From positions 743,829-807,828 of the forward strand of contig NZ_JYLB01000003.1 in the NCBI RefSeq assembly GCF_001042905.1: a DNA stretch of 64,000 nt, given 5' to 3'. Below are positions 19,163 through 29,911 of this stretch, in pieces. The stretch comes from Pseudomonas lini. GTDB taxonomy: Bacteria > Pseudomonadota > Gammaproteobacteria > Pseudomonadales > Pseudomonadaceae. The translations under genes were made by a program, and so were the position numbers. The number at the start of each line of letters is the position of its first letter. Position 1 is the stretch's first letter. The notes beneath the pieces are model-generated. The model saw nothing but the letters and a program-made list of their open reading frames with translations. It did no database searches and was not told the origin of the DNA.

Positions 19163-19870
19163 TTAAACCTTGGCGGCGACCGGGGCCGATTTGCTGCGCG
19201 GACGCAACTGCGCGGTGGCCATGGCAGTGTCGGTGACGCCGGTTTCGGCCCGCATGCCAGCGGCCAGAAATGGCACCATCAGACGCATTACTTGTTCGAT
19301 GGAGGTGTTGACGCCGAAATCAGTCTCGGCAATCGCACGCAAGGCCTTGATCCCCGACATGCTGAACGCCGCGGCACCGAGCATGAAATGCACACGCCAG
19401 AACAGTTCGATCGGGGGAATGCGCGGAGCGGCCTCGTTGACCAGCATCATGTAGCGGCGGAACACCTTGCCGTACATATCTTCCAGATAACGACGCAAGT
19501 GCCCTTGGCTCTGACTGAACGCCAGCCCCAGCAAACGCATGAAAATGGACAGATCATTGCCGCTGCGTGGCTGCACCACCAGAGCTTGCTCGACGAGGAT
19601 CTCCAGCAGCTCTTCAAGGGTCGGCTTGTTCTCAGGCTTGGCCTGACGGCGCTCCAGTTCTTTATCGAGACTGAGACAGAACGGCCCGAGAAAACGCGAG
19701 AAGACCGCCTGAATCAGCGCCTTCTTCGACCCGAAGTGATAATTCACCGCCGCCAGATTGACACCGGCCTTGCTGGTGATCAGACGCAATGAGGTTTCAG
19801 CAAAACCTTTTTCCGCGAACAACTGCTCGGCAGCATCGAGAATGCGTTCAACGGTTTCCGACTGGGCCAT
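19163..19870 (-). CDS. psrA: TetR-family regulator PsrA
   Basis: A 235-residue transcription regulator that senses long-chain fatty acids; in Pseudomonas it represses beta-oxidation genes and activates rpoS. The N-terminal TetR HTH (AEQLFAEKGFAETSLRLIT, ~10-28, and VNYHFGSKKALI) is followed by a ligand domain and a low-complexity Lys/Ala/Arg tail. Sequence agreement with the known Pseudomonas PsrA is very high. I take the ATG at 19870; the frame is open six codons further up, but that part overlaps the first PsrA operator. Two PsrA boxes directly upstream imply autorepression. The fadBA operon, a known PsrA target, lies 6-9 kb away in this window. Confidence 0.95.
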   Translation of the reverse strand: MAQSETVERILDAAEQLFAEKGFAETSLRLITSKAGVNLAAVNYHFGSKKALIQAVFSRFLGPFCLSLDKELERRQAKPENKPTLEELLEILVEQALVVQPRSGNDLSIFMRLLGLAFSQSQGHLRRYLEDMYGKVFRRYMMLVNEAAPRIPPIELFWRVHFMLGAAAFSMSGIKALRAIAETDFGVNTSIEQVMRLMVPFLAAGMRAETGVTDTAMATAQLRPRSKSAPVAAKV

Positions 19871-19885
19871 GGCTACTCCGCCTGA

Positions 19886-19912
19886 CAAACACTTGTTTGA
19901 AACATACGTTTC
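19886..19912 (-). promoter_or_regulatory. two abutting PsrA operator boxes
   Basis: CAAAC-ACTT-GTTTG (19886-19899) and GAAAC-ATAC-GTTTC (19899-19912) share one base and both fit the PsrA pattern (C/G)AAAC-N2-4-GTTT(C/G) perfectly. They begin 15 bases upstream of the psrA ATG, which fits negative autoregulation. Confidence 0.88.
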
Positions 19913-20054
19913 AGCCTTGGCCTTGTCAAGTCTGGCGGTTCGTTTTGGGAATGGTCGGTCAGGTATTTAACCATACAACAGTGCCGCTTCAATCAGCGAG
20001 CGAAATGACCGTCCAGCGGCCGACAAAAAAAGGGGCATTGCCAAGACCCGTTCA

Positions 20055-20089
20055 CTGTATATAATCCCAGTCACTGTATAAAAAGACAG
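20055..20089 (+). promoter_or_regulatory. two LexA (SOS) boxes upstream of lexA
   Basis: CTGTATATAATCCCAG (20055-20070) and CTGTATAAAAAGACAG (20074-20089) both fit CTG-N10-CAG. The second ends 10 bases before the lexA ATG, giving the classical autorepressed SOS operator pair. Confidence 0.93.
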
Positions 20090-20099
20090 AGCGATCAAT

Positions 20100-20708
20100 A
20101 TGCTAAAGCTGACGCCACGCCAAGCAGAGATTCTGGCCTTCATCAAACGTTGCCTCGAAGACAACGGCTACCCGCCAACCCGCGCGGAAATCGCTCAGGA
20201 ACTGGGTTTCAAGTCGCCCAATGCGGCGGAAGAACACCTCAAGGCACTGGCTCGCAAGGGGGCGATCGAGATGACCCCGGGCGCCTCCCGCGGCATCCGC
20301 ATCCCTGGCTTCGAAGCCAAGGCCGACGAGTCCAGCTTGCCGATCATTGGCCGGGTGGCTGCCGGTGCACCGATCCTCGCCCAGCAGCACATCGAGGAAT
20401 CCTGCAACATCAACCCTTCCTTCTTCCATCCTCGCGCCGACTATCTGCTGCGGGTCCATGGCATGAGCATGAAGGACGTCGGCATTTTCGACGGTGACCT
20501 GCTGGCCGTCCATACCACCCGCGAAGCCCGTAACGGCCAAATCGTGGTGGCGCGGATCGGCGACGAAGTGACCGTCAAGCGCTTCAAGCGCGACGGTAGC
20601 AAAGTTTGGTTGATTGCCGAAAACCCTGAATTCGCCCCTATCGAAGTCAACCTGAAAGATCAGGAACTGGTTATCGAAGGCTTGAGTGTCGGCGTGATTC
20701 GCCGCTAA
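20100..20708 (+). CDS. lexA: SOS repressor LexA
   Basis: A 202-residue repressor/autoprotease. The N-terminal winged helix ([13 protein letters not shown], then [27 protein letters not shown]) binds SOS boxes. The C-terminal S24 peptidase domain has the Ala-Gly cleavage site in VAAGAP (~residues 86-91), the catalytic Ser in HGMSMKD and the catalytic Lys in VTVKRFKR. RecA filaments trigger self-cleavage after DNA damage. Two LexA boxes precede the gene. sulA starts 10 bases downstream, so the two form the usual Pseudomonas lexA-sulA operon. Confidence 0.97.
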   Translation: MLKLTPRQAEILAFIKRCLEDNGYPPTRAEIAQELGFKSPNAAEEHLKALARKGAIEMTPGASRGIRIPGFEAKADESSLPIIGRVAAGAPILAQQHIEESCNINPSFFHPRADYLLRVHGMSMKDVGIFDGDLLAVHTTREARNGQIVVARIGDEVTVKRFKRDGSKVWLIAENPEFAPIEVNLKDQELVIEGLSVGVIRR

Positions 20709-20718
20709 AGGAGGCTTT

Positions 20719-21192
20719 ATGCAGTTCCCACATACCTCACAGCAAGCCCAACTGCCGTTGTTCGAGGCGTTCATGGCACAGCCATTGGCGCCGATCCTGA
20801 AAGATGTGGTCGAATCGCCCTGGAGCGCCGAGCCTGAAGTCTTCAGCGAGCTATCACTGCGCGGCGCGGCCGGGAACTGCCTGAACCTTCTGGCACCGAT
20901 TCTCAGGGAACTGAGTCAGGATCAGGATGCACGCTGGCTGACACTGATCGCACCGCCCGCCAGCCTGACACAAGCCTGGTTACGGGACGCCGGTCTGAAC
21001 CGTGAGCGCATTCTGCTCCTGCAACCGCGCGGCACGCAGAGCGCTCAGCAGTTGACCTGCGAAGCCTTGCGACTTGGCCGCAGCCATACGGTCGTCAGCT
21101 GGCTTAACCCGCTGAGCACAACGTCGCGGCAACAGCTGATCAGCGCCGCCCGTATCGGGGATGCGCAAAGTCTGAATATTCGACTGGGTTAA
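20719..21192 (+). CDS. sulA: SOS cell division inhibitor SulA
   Basis: A 157-residue SulA-family protein that blocks FtsZ polymerisation during SOS. The family features are the central RWLTLIAPP strand, WLRDAGLN and RILLLQPRG, and the RecA-like core SHTVVSWLNPLS. It begins with ATG after AAAGGAGGCTTT, an excellent ribosome site, 10 bases behind lexA, and thus is induced from the same LexA-controlled promoter. A hairpin (GGCTTCTC/GAGAAGCC, 21227-21247) without a T-tract follows its stop. Confidence 0.93.
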   Translation: MQFPHTSQQAQLPLFEAFMAQPLAPILKDVVESPWSAEPEVFSELSLRGAAGNCLNLLAPILRELSQDQDARWLTLIAPPASLTQAWLRDAGLNRERILLLQPRGTQSAQQLTCEALRLGRSHTVVSWLNPLSTTSRQQLISAARIGDAQSLNIRLG

Positions 21193-21285
21193 CTGACAAA
21201 CACTGTGCGCGCTGAACAGCGCGGGGCTTCTCCAGGGATAGAGAAGCCAATCTGTAGAGGTATCCGAAGAATCCGACGGGCGGGA

Positions 21286-21519
21286 TCAATGAAGAACCCG
21301 CGGCCCCTCTTCCTTATCAAATTCACCTTCAACCAGGCGTCCTGCCATCTGAACACCGACGCTCAACATCGCCTTGGCGACTTCCACATGCTGGCCTTGC
21401 AGGAAAACCTTGGCATCCTCGGAGAAATCCAAAGTAACCAGAGAACCCTCGTCCTCGGCCCTGCGCAGCTCGATTCGGCCGTCTGGTAACTCGACAATTT
21501 CTAGAAAGGACGTTGGCAT
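21286..21519 (-). CDS. small conserved Pseudomonas protein of unknown function
   Basis: A 77-residue acidic protein starting MPTSFLEIVELPDGRIELRR, predicted to be mostly beta-strand and without signal peptide or membrane segment. I do not recognise a named family; its place between sulA and topA corresponds to PA3009 as I remember it. The frame extends 27 codons further up, but conservation of the MPTSFLEI start and a GGAGAACA 8-14 bases before it make ATG 21519 more likely. Confidence 0.7.
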   Translation of the reverse strand: MPTSFLEIVELPDGRIELRRAEDEGSLVTLDFSEDAKVFLQGQHVEVAKAMLSVGVQMAGRLVEGEFDKEEGPRVLH

Positions 21520-21660
21520 AAAGGTCTGTTCTCCACGAAAGGCGGGGATTATATAGGCATCAGCCAAGCTTCGCTCGGGATCTTGACCAAATGCCATCAC
21601 GAAGAGAAATTTCTGACATCGCTCTTCCTTGAGCGGACCCGCCCCTAAACACTCAATCTT

Positions 21661-22185
21661 TCAGCACTCGTTCAACCCTTCGCGAAACCGAATCGCCAGG
21701 CCTTTAAGGTTCTGACGCCAGCTCTCCAGCTCTTCCCGACTCAGCTCTTCCGGCGCCTCTTCTTCATCCAGATTAACGGCCAGAATAAGCGGCTGCGTCA
21801 CATCGCCCTTGGGCTTGTGCGGAGCGCGAGGCGGCTGAAACAGTGCGGCATGTGCCGACAGCAGCTTGGCTAGCCAGGTTTCAGGGTTTTGCGCCAGTTC
21901 GACCATCTCGGCCATTTCCGGAATAGCGATGGTTTCGAGCACTTCGCGGGTCAACAGCATCTCTGCCCGCGGCGCATTGGCCTGAGGCAGGCGATAGAAA
22001 CCGGCGATTTCATGGCACAGCCCCAACAGCGCACCGTACAGGTGAAACAACGCCGATTCGCGCCCGGCCTGAATCAGCGCCAGGGAGTTCATCGCCCGCC
22101 CCTCTTCGGCTTTGGCGAGCGCTTCCAGCGACAGGCCGGCGAAATAAATCTTCTGATTGGTACGGGTATAGAGTTCGTGGGCCAT
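21661..22185 (-). CDS. DUF6586-type conserved protein of unknown function
   Basis: A 174-residue, largely helical cytoplasmic protein (MAHELYTRTNQKIYFAG...) with an acidic segment near residue 140 (DEEEAPEELSREELESW). It fits the small uncharacterised family found upstream of topA in pseudomonads (PA3010 position). ATG 22185 follows GGAGG at the ideal distance; the five codons upstream in frame are leader. No function can be assigned from sequence. Confidence 0.75.
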   Translation of the reverse strand: MAHELYTRTNQKIYFAGLSLEALAKAEEGRAMNSLALIQAGRESALFHLYGALLGLCHEIAGFYRLPQANAPRAEMLLTREVLETIAIPEMAEMVELAQNPETWLAKLLSAHAALFQPPRAPHKPKGDVTQPLILAVNLDEEEAPEELSREELESWRQNLKGLAIRFREGLNEC

Positions 22186-22268
22186 GACGGCAGCCTCCAC
22201 AACGAAATAATTGCTTCACGCAGGTCAGACAGTGTCGTGGATCACCCGAGCTTCCCGCAAGCCCAAAA

Positions 22269-22314
22269 CAAAAGGCCGCATGAAAACCCGAGGGTTGTCA
22301 TGCGGCCTTTTGTG
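22269..22314 (-). terminator. intrinsic terminator after topA
   Basis: AAAAGGCCGCATGA pairs with TCATGCGGCCTTTT across an 18-base loop. It follows the topA stop on the minus strand; the symmetric A/T flanks could also stop transcripts from the plus strand. Confidence 0.85.
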
Positions 22315-22323
22315 TACAGCCTT

Positions 22324-24951
22324 TTAAGCCTTGGCTGATGGACGCTTGTCTTCAACCGTCCACTTGCCGCCGTCGTAATACGCCTTCCAGCCAGTCGGCT
22401 TACCGTCGACCTCTGTCTGCACGTACTGCTCTTTGGTCTTGCGGCTGTAACGAATTACCGAAGGGAGGCCATCCGGGTCTTTCTTCGGCGCTTCGCAGAG
22501 GAAGTGGTACTTCGGATCGATCTCATCCTTGTGCGGCACGATCTCCATGACCAATGGAGCACGAGTCTCGCGGTTTTTCGGAAACTGACTGGCCGCCAGG
22601 AACAGACCGGAAGCACCGTCGCGCAGGATGTAGGTGTCGTTAACCTTTTCGCATTTGAGCTCAGGCATCTTCACCGGGTCCATCTTCGGCGGCGCCGCGT
22701 CACCGCTTTTCAGCAGCTTGCGGGTGTTCTTGCAGGTGGCGTTGGTGCAACCGAAGAACTTGCCGAAACGACCGGTCTTGAGCTGCATCTCGCTACCGCA
22801 CTTGTCGCATTCCAGGCTCGGACCTTCGTAGCCTTTGATGCGATAGGTGCCTTCTTCGATTTCGTAGCCAGAGCAATCCGGGTTGTTACCGCAGATGTGC
22901 AGCTTGCGCTTCTCATCGAGCAGGTAAGCGTCCATCGCGGTGCTGCAGATCGGGCAGCGATGCTTGCCACGAAGGACCAGCGACTCGGATTCACCCTCGT
23001 CGTCCGCGGCGATTTCATCGCCTGGCACCAGGTTGACGGTGGCTTTGCAGCGCTCTTTCGGCGGCAGGCTATAGCCCGAGCAACCGAGGAATACGCCCGT
23101 CGAGGCCGTACGAATCTGCATTGGACGACCGCACAACACGCACGGAATGTCAGTCATTACCGGCTGGTTGGCGCGCATGCCGCCTTCGGCGCTTTCAGCC
23201 ACTTCGAGTTTTTTCTTGAAGTCGCCATAGAACTCGTCGAGCACGTTTTTCCAGTCGCGTTCGCCCTGAGCCACGTCATCGAGGTTCTCTTCCATGCCGG
23301 CGGTGAAGCCGTAGTCCATGAGATTGGAGAAGCTCTCGGCCAGACGCTCGGTGACGATGTCGCCCATCTTTTCCGAATAGAAACGACGGTTGTGCAGCGC
23401 CACGTAGCCGCGGTCCTGGATGGTAGAGATGATCGCCGCGTAAGTCGAAGGACGACCGATGCCGCGTTTTTCCATTTCTTTAACCAGGCTCGCTTCCGAG
23501 TAACGCGCTGGCGGCTTGGTGAAGTGCTGGGTCGGATCAAGCTTGATCAGCTTCATCGCGTCGCCCTGAGCCATATCCGGCAGCACGTCGTCATCGCCAG
23601 GCTTGGCAATTTGCGGCATGACGCGGGTGTAGCCGTCGAACTTCAGGATGCGGCCCTTGGCACGCAGCTCGAAGTCGCCGGCACCGACGGTGACCGTGGT
23701 CGACAGGTATTGCGCCGGCAGCATCTGGCAGGCCAGGAACTGGCGCCAGATCAGCTCGTAGAGCCGCTCGGCATCACGCTCCATGCCCGACAGCTTGCTT
23801 GGCTCGGTATTGGCGTCGGACGGACGAATCGCTTCGTGAGCCTCTTGTGCGCCTTCCTTGCTGCTGTAGACGTTCGGGTTTTCCGGCAGGTACTTCTTGC
23901 CGAACTCGCCTTCAATATAGGTACGCGCCATCGTCACGGCATCGGCCGAGAGGTTGGTGGAGTCGGTACGCATATAAGTGATGTAGCCGGCTTCGTACAA
24001 ACGTTGGGCCATCATCATGGTTTTCTTCACACCGAAGCCCAGGCGGTTACTCGCGGCCTGTTGCAGGGTGGAAGTGATGAACGGTGCCGACGGCTTGCTG
24101 CTGGTCGGTTTGTCTTCGCGCTTGACGATGCTGTAGCTGGAAGCCTTGAGCTTTTCCAGCGCGGCCATGGCCTGGGCTTCGTTCAGCGGCTTGAAGGCTT
24201 CGCCTTTCTCGCGGGCTACGTCAAAGCGCACGGTCGCGCCCTTGGCGGTACCGAGATCGGCGTGGACTTCCCAGTACTCTTCCGGGTTGAACGCGCGGAT
24301 TTCACGCTCACGCTCGACCACCAGCTTCACGGCAACCGATTGCACGCGACCGGCGGACAGGCCACGGGCGACCTTGGCCCATAGCAGCGGCGAAACCATG
24401 TAACCCACTACGCGATCGAGGAAGCGACGCGCCTGCTGGGCGTTTACTCGATCGATGTCCAGCTCGCCCGGTTTGGAGAAGGCTTCCTGGATCGCTTTCT
24501 TGGTGATTTCGTTGAACACCACACGCTTGTAGCGGCTGTCGTCACCACCGATGGCTTCGCGCAGGTGCCAGGCAATGGCTTCCCCCTCGCGATCCAAGTC
24601 GGTTGCGAGATAGATGGTGTCAGCATCTTTGGCGAGCCGGCGCAGCTCTTCGATGACCTTTTCCTTGCCCGGGAGGATCTCGTACTTGGCTTTCCAGCCA
24701 TGATCGGGATCGACACCCATGCGCGAGACCAGCTGCTTGCGCGCTTTCTCTTTCGGCGTGAGCACCGGACCTTCACCTGCGGCGGCCTTGCCGCGCTTGG
24801 CGGCAGGCTCTTTGCTGGCGCTAGCCGAACCGCTGGTGGGCAGGTCTCGGATATGGCCGATACTCGACTTCACCACGTATTGGTTACCCAGATACTTGTT
24901 GATGGTCTTGGCCTTAGCCGGGGATTCCACAATGACCAGCGATTTGCCCAT
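22324..24951 (-). CDS. topA: DNA topoisomerase I
   Basis: This 875-residue type IA topoisomerase relaxes negative supercoils. The N-terminal Toprim domain ([24 protein letters not shown]) holds the acidic metal site, and the active-site Tyr lies in [14 protein letters not shown] (~residue 330). Three C-terminal zinc ribbons follow: CVLCGRPM...C, CPICSTAM...C and CDKCGSEM...C, a normal gammaproteobacterial arrangement. A Ser/Ala/Lys-rich insert ([18 protein letters not shown]) interrupts the Toprim region, common in Pseudomonas. It has a strong sigma-70 promoter at 25012-25040 and a terminator at 22269-22314. Confidence 0.97.
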   Translation of the reverse strand: MGKSLVIVESPAKAKTINKYLGNQYVVKSSIGHIRDLPTSGSASASKEPAAKRGKAAAGEGPVLTPKEKARKQLVSRMGVDPDHGWKAKYEILPGKEKVIEELRRLAKDADTIYLATDLDREGEAIAWHLREAIGGDDSRYKRVVFNEITKKAIQEAFSKPGELDIDRVNAQQARRFLDRVVGYMVSPLLWAKVARGLSAGRVQSVAVKLVVEREREIRAFNPEEYWEVHADLGTAKGATVRFDVAREKGEAFKPLNEAQAMAALEKLKASSYSIVKREDKPTSSKPSAPFITSTLQQAASNRLGFGVKKTMMMAQRLYEAGYITYMRTDSTNLSADAVTMARTYIEGEFGKKYLPENPNVYSSKEGAQEAHEAIRPSDANTEPSKLSGMERDAERLYELIWRQFLACQMLPAQYLSTTVTVGAGDFELRAKGRILKFDGYTRVMPQIAKPGDDDVLPDMAQGDAMKLIKLDPTQHFTKPPARYSEASLVKEMEKRGIGRPSTYAAIISTIQDRGYVALHNRRFYSEKMGDIVTERLAESFSNLMDYGFTAGMEENLDDVAQGERDWKNVLDEFYGDFKKKLEVAESAEGGMRANQPVMTDIPCVLCGRPMQIRTASTGVFLGCSGYSLPPKERCKATVNLVPGDEIAADDEGESESLVLRGKHRCPICSTAMDAYLLDEKRKLHICGNNPDCSGYEIEEGTYRIKGYEGPSLECDKCGSEMQLKTGRFGKFFGCTNATCKNTRKLLKSGDAAPPKMDPVKMPELKCEKVNDTYILRDGASGLFLAASQFPKNRETRAPLVMEIVPHKDEIDPKYHFLCEAPKKDPDGLPSVIRYSRKTKEQYVQTEVDGKPTGWKAYYDGGKWTVEDKRPSAKA

Positions 24952-25011
24952 GGATCAGAAAATTCCTGAATTCTAGAAGTGAAAGGCGGTTGGCGCCTGA
25001 CGCGGCACCGC

Positions 25012-25040
25012 TATATATAGTGGCTACAAGGTGAGGTCAA
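25012..25040 (-). promoter_or_regulatory. sigma-70 promoter of topA
   Basis: On the minus strand, TTGACC (25040-25035), 17 bases, then TATATA (25017-25012) within a TATATATA run. This leaves a leader of roughly 55 bases before the topA ATG. Confidence 0.6.
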
Positions 25041-25065
25041 GCGCAGGGTTCTGCGCGCACTCCCC

Positions 25066-25302
25066 TTATGACTGCGGAAAAACGCTCGGTTCGGCTTGCA
25101 CCAAAGCAAAGCGTGGCACCTGTTCACCGTCAACCTCGACCGACTCCAGGAACATGCTCAAGGGGCGCACCCAAAAGCCGTAATCGCCATACAGGGCTTG
25201 GTAAAAGACTACTTCCTCTTCGGTTTCCGAATGCCGCGCAACAGCGAATACGCGGTACTGCGGACCTTTGTAATGTTCGTAGAGCCCAGGTTGTATCGGC
25301 AT
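25066..25302 (-). CDS. DUF1653-domain protein
   Basis: A 78-residue protein starting MPIQPGLYEHYKGPQYRVFAVARHSET, the hallmark of DUF1653: a small beta-rich domain with Y(R/K)GxxYxVxxxAxHSE and a downstream VVFYQALYGDYGFWVRPLSMF. The function is unknown. The ATG follows GAGGGCCAAAGC. It lies between topA and fadA, as PA3012 does in my memory of P. aeruginosa. Confidence 0.88.
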   Translation of the reverse strand: MPIQPGLYEHYKGPQYRVFAVARHSETEEEVVFYQALYGDYGFWVRPLSMFLESVEVDGEQVPRFALVQAEPSVFPQS

Positions 25303-25349
25303 GCTTTGGCCCTCACTGAAATTTTTTCAAAATAAAAACAAAATAAATC

Positions 25350-25384
25350 CGCAAAAACAAAAACCGGGGCACTTGGCCCCGGCT
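25350..25384 (-). terminator. intrinsic terminator after fadBA
   Basis: On the minus strand CCGGGGC-CAAGT-GCCCCGG is followed by TTTTTGTTTTT, 17 bases beyond the fadA stop. Confidence 0.88.
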
Positions 25385-25400
25385 TCCATCAGCGAAACGC

Positions 25401-26582
<1,182 letters not shown>

Positions 26583-26606
26583 TCACTCTCGCTCTAGTGT
26601 GGGCGC

Positions 26607-28754
26607 TTAACCGAAGAAGCTCTGGCCGTTTTTGGCCATTTCACGCAGCTTTGCGGTCGGGTGGTACAGCGCGCCCAAATCAGCGTACTGGTCAGCCAGG
26701 GCAACGAACTCTGCAACACCGATCGAGTCGATGTAGCGCAGCGCACCGCCACGGAATGGAGGGAAACCAATACCGTAGACCAGGCCCATGTCGGCTTCGG
26801 CGGCAGTTTCGACGATGCCGTCTTCCAGGCAACGCACGGTTTCCAGGCACAGCGGGATCATCATCCAGTTGATGATGTCTTCGTCAGTGACTTCGAGCTG
26901 TTGGAAAACGATCGGCTTGAGCACTTCCAGTACCGAAGGATCGGCGACTTTCTTCTGCTTGCCGCGCTTGTCGGTCTCGTAGGCGTAGAAGCCCTTGCCA
27001 TTCTTCTGGCCCAGGCGCTTGGCTTCGTAGAGCACGTCAACGGCCGAACGGCGATCGTCCTTCATGCGATCAGGGAAGCCTTCAGCCATTACATCGCGAC
27101 CGTGGTGACCGGTGTCGATGCCGACCACGTCCATCAGGTACGCCGGGCCCATCGGCCAGCCGAATTTTTCCATGACCTTGTCGATGCGGACGAAGTCCAC
27201 GCCGGCGCTGACCAGTTTGGCGAAACCGCCGAAGTACGGGAACAGCACGCGGTTGACCAGGAAGCCCGGGCAGTCGTTGACGACGATCGGGTTCTTGCCC
27301 ATTTTCTTGGCGTAGGCAACGGTGGTGGCAACGGCCACTTCGCTGGACTTCTCGCCACGGATCACTTCAACCAGCGGCATCATGTGCACCGGGTTGAAGA
27401 AGTGCATGCCGACGAAGTTTTCCGGACGCTTGAGGGCTTTGGCCAGCAAGGTGATGGAAATGGTCGAGGTGTTGGACGCGAGGATGGTGTCCTCTTTGAC
27501 CTTGCCTTCAACTTCGGCCAGAACGGCTTGCTTGACCTTCGGGTTCTCGACAACGGCTTCGACAACCAGGTCGACGTGGCCGAAATCACCGTAGGACAGG
27601 GTTGGACGAATGCCATTGAGCACTTCAGCCATTTTCGCCGGAGTCATGCGACCTTTATCAACGCGGCCCACCAGCAGCTTGGCGGCTTCGGCCAGACCTT
27701 GCTCGATGCCGTGCTCGTTGATGTCTTTCATCAGGATCGGCGTACCTTTGGAGGCCGACTGATAAGCGATACCGCCACCCATAATGCCAGCGCCCAATAC
27801 GGCGGCCTGCTTCACGTCTCTGGCGATTTCGTCGTAGGCCTTGGCCTTTTTCTTCAGCTCCTGATCGTTCAGGAACAGACCGATCAAGCTCTGCGCGGCA
27901 GAGGTCTTGGCCAGTTTGACGAAACCGGTGGCTTCGACTTCCAGCGCCTTGTCGCGACCGAAGTTCGCGGCTTTCTGGATAGTCTTGATCGCTTCAACCG
28001 GTGCAGGGTAGTTCGGGCCCGCTTGACCGGCCACGAAACCTTTGGCGGTTTCGAACGACATCATTTGTTCGATGGCGTTGAGCTTGAGCTTTTCGAGCTT
28101 CGGCTGACGCTTGGCCTTGTAGTCAAACTCGCCGGAGATGGCGCCTTTGACCAGGTTCAGAGCCGCTTCCTGCAATTTCTCTGGAGCGACCACGGCGTCG
28201 ACGGCACCGACTTTCAGCGCGTCTTCAGCGCGGTTTTCCTTACCGGCAGCAATCCACTCGATGGCGTTGTCGGCACCGATGATGCGCGGCAAACGCACAG
28301 TACCGCCGAAGCCCGGGTAGATGCCCAGCTTGACTTCCGGCAGACCGATTTTGGCGGTATTGGCCATGACGCGGAAATCTGCCGCCAGGCACATTTCCAG
28401 ACCGCCACCCAGTGCGATGCCATTGATCGCGGCGACAGTCGGGACGTTGAGGTCTTCGAAATCGCTGAAAATCTTGTTGGCTTCGAGGTTACCAGCGACA
28501 AGCTCTGCATCCGGCAGCTTGAAGTTGTCGACGAATTCGGTGATGTCGGCGCCGACGATGAATACGTCCTTGCCACTGCTGACGATCACACCCTTGATCG
28601 AAGCATCTGCCTTGATGGTGTCTACAGCCTGACGCAGTTCGTTCAGGGTAAGACGGTTGAACTTGTTGACGGACTCACCCTTGAGGTCGAATTTCAATTC
28701 GACGATGCCACTTTCAAGAGCCTTAACCGTGATGGCTTTACCTTCGTAAATCAT
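26607..28754 (-). CDS. fadB: fatty acid oxidation complex alpha subunit
   Basis: A 715-residue multifunctional enzyme. The N-terminal crotonase domain (enoyl-CoA hydratase/isomerase: [30 protein letters not shown]) and the L-3-hydroxyacyl-CoA dehydrogenase domain (NAD motif [13 protein letters not shown] near 320; [14 protein letters not shown]) are both intact. The ATG at 28754 follows GGAGATCAGTTG; the frame is open for 35 more codons upstream, but those are not family-like. It is the first gene of fadBA. Together with FadA it performs the last three steps of beta-oxidation. Confidence 0.97.
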   Translation of the reverse strand: MIYEGKAITVKALESGIVELKFDLKGESVNKFNRLTLNELRQAVDTIKADASIKGVIVSSGKDVFIVGADITEFVDNFKLPDAELVAGNLEANKIFSDFEDLNVPTVAAINGIALGGGLEMCLAADFRVMANTAKIGLPEVKLGIYPGFGGTVRLPRIIGADNAIEWIAAGKENRAEDALKVGAVDAVVAPEKLQEAALNLVKGAISGEFDYKAKRQPKLEKLKLNAIEQMMSFETAKGFVAGQAGPNYPAPVEAIKTIQKAANFGRDKALEVEATGFVKLAKTSAAQSLIGLFLNDQELKKKAKAYDEIARDVKQAAVLGAGIMGGGIAYQSASKGTPILMKDINEHGIEQGLAEAAKLLVGRVDKGRMTPAKMAEVLNGIRPTLSYGDFGHVDLVVEAVVENPKVKQAVLAEVEGKVKEDTILASNTSTISITLLAKALKRPENFVGMHFFNPVHMMPLVEVIRGEKSSEVAVATTVAYAKKMGKNPIVVNDCPGFLVNRVLFPYFGGFAKLVSAGVDFVRIDKVMEKFGWPMGPAYLMDVVGIDTGHHGRDVMAEGFPDRMKDDRRSAVDVLYEAKRLGQKNGKGFYAYETDKRGKQKKVADPSVLEVLKPIVFQQLEVTDEDIINWMMIPLCLETVRCLEDGIVETAAEADMGLVYGIGFPPFRGGALRYIDSIGVAEFVALADQYADLGALYHPTAKLREMAKNGQSFFG

Positions 28755-29212
28755 CAACTGATCTCCACGATATGGAAGCTGAACAGTACACGTCGGACGC
28801 AGGCGACTGGCTCGGCAAGGACGTTTATCGTCGATGCTACGCCAATTCACCCGGCACACCCGCCAACGCGATAGTCGGGATTCTGTAGGAGCGCTCTGTA
28901 ATACAAACGCTCAATTCATACGCCCGTTTGATTTGGGTATGTCACCTTCACGGAATTTCCGGCAATTGTCAATCGCCCAAAATACTGGTTGAAACGCGAC
29001 TTTCCGGTCACTTCCGTACCACGAAGCCCTGCAACACGCTGATGCATGTGAGGCCATTCATAGAATCAATAGTTAGAAAAGTCGCCCTAATTAGCGGCAG
29101 CCTGTGTTTAACAAGCTACGCTGGCGGGACCCTGAAGAAAAAATTTGAACGCTTTGACGAATGCCCAGCGTAAGATCAGCGCACAAAGAATTACCGGCCT
29201 GCCTGGCCAACC

Positions 29213-29243
29213 TCAGCCCGATGATGATGTCGGGCTTTTTATT
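29213..29243 (+). terminator. orphan intrinsic terminator, possible 3' end of a small RNA
   Basis: AGCCCGA-TGATGA-TGTCGGGCTTTTTATT: a stem of GCCCGA with TCGGGC and a T-run on the plus strand, but no plus-strand gene ends before it. It could end an unannotated small RNA transcribed from within 28950-29200, or stop read-through. Confidence 0.55.
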
Positions 29244-29274
29244 GCCTGTCTGTCAGGCGACGACGCGCCAATGC

Positions 29275-29356
29275 GTAGGAGCTGCCGCAGGCTGCGATCT
29301 TTTGATGTTGCGCTTAAAAACAAAATCAAAAGATCGCAGCCTGCGGCAGCTCCTAC
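29275..29356. repeat. REP-type inverted repeat (GTAGGAGC family)
   Basis: GTAGGAGCTGCCGCAGGCTG and its complement enclose an AT-rich centre with AAAATCAAAAGATC. Same family as 34513, 39503, 45760 and 48341. Confidence 0.85.
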
Positions 29357-29369
29357 GGGGGATCAGGTT

Positions 29370-29807
29370 TCAGGCCAGCGCTTTCAGCAGCGCATCAATG
29401 TCCTGCAAAACATTCGATTCGCCCTTCTCGCCCCAATACAGAGCAATCATTTGCTTGTCTGCCTCAACCTTGTAGACGTTGGCAGGCAATTTTTCGAAAT
29501 GATTCAGCAGTATTCCATCCTCACAGACCTCCTGCCACTGATTGACCCACACACCCGGTGCCTTCTGCCAGTAACTCCAGCACGCCGGTCGCGTGCCACG
29601 GCGCGGCCGATGATACTGGGCGCAAGGGCTTGGCGGCTCCTGGCTCAGCCAATGTGGCCATTCCTGGGGCGCCAGCTGCATGGCCAGGCCAATGCGCCGC
29701 GCCTCCATGCGCAGGGCTATGCGCCCGCTCTGAGCACGGGAGGGTCGCAACCAGGCCAGCGGACTCAAGACCACCAGCAGGATTGACACCACTATCCAGA
29801 CCGTCAT
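29370..29807 (-). CDS. membrane-anchored conserved protein of unknown function
   Basis: A 145-residue protein with a single N-terminal hydrophobic helix (TVWIVVSILLVVLSPLAWL) followed by a Trp-rich globular part (LAPQEWPHWL, WSYWQKAPGVWVNQWQEV) probably on the periplasmic side. I recognise no domain; it matches in position the short hypothetical protein upstream of the Usp gene in other pseudomonads. The frame is open 10 codons above the ATG at 29807; the ATG directly preceding the membrane helix is preferred. Confidence 0.7.
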   Translation of the reverse strand: MTVWIVVSILLVVLSPLAWLRPSRAQSGRIALRMEARRIGLAMQLAPQEWPHWLSQEPPSPCAQYHRPRRGTRPACWSYWQKAPGVWVNQWQEVCEDGILLNHFEKLPANVYKVEADKQMIALYWGEKGESNVLQDIDALLKALA

Positions 29808-29911
29808 ATGTGTACTCCCGATTCTTGATGAGCCCATTGAGTCACTTTGAAACCAATGCGCTTGAAACCAGCCATACTTACCAATATTGCAATCCTCAGG
29901 AGGAGCACCTC

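Larger units (their letters stand above)
28755..29369. other. 615-base non-coding stretch upstream of fadBA
   Basis: No convincing protein gene lies here. It holds the fadBA promoter region (with CAAAC at 28904 and GTTTG at 28926, PsrA-like half-sites spaced too far apart at 17 bases), an orphan plus-strand terminator (29213-29243) and a REP element (29275-29356). The part between about 28950 and 29213 is otherwise unexplained. Confidence 0.6.

Noticed and set aside
22504..24384. 626-codon open frame on the plus strand opposite topA
   Set aside because: Shadow frame; no ribosome site and no recognisable domain, while topA motifs fill the minus strand.
26661..28874. 737-codon open frame on the plus strand opposite fadB
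   Set aside because: It is a mirror frame of a high-GC gene; the translation is rich in His, Val and Asp without domains, and fadB is unmistakable on the other strand.
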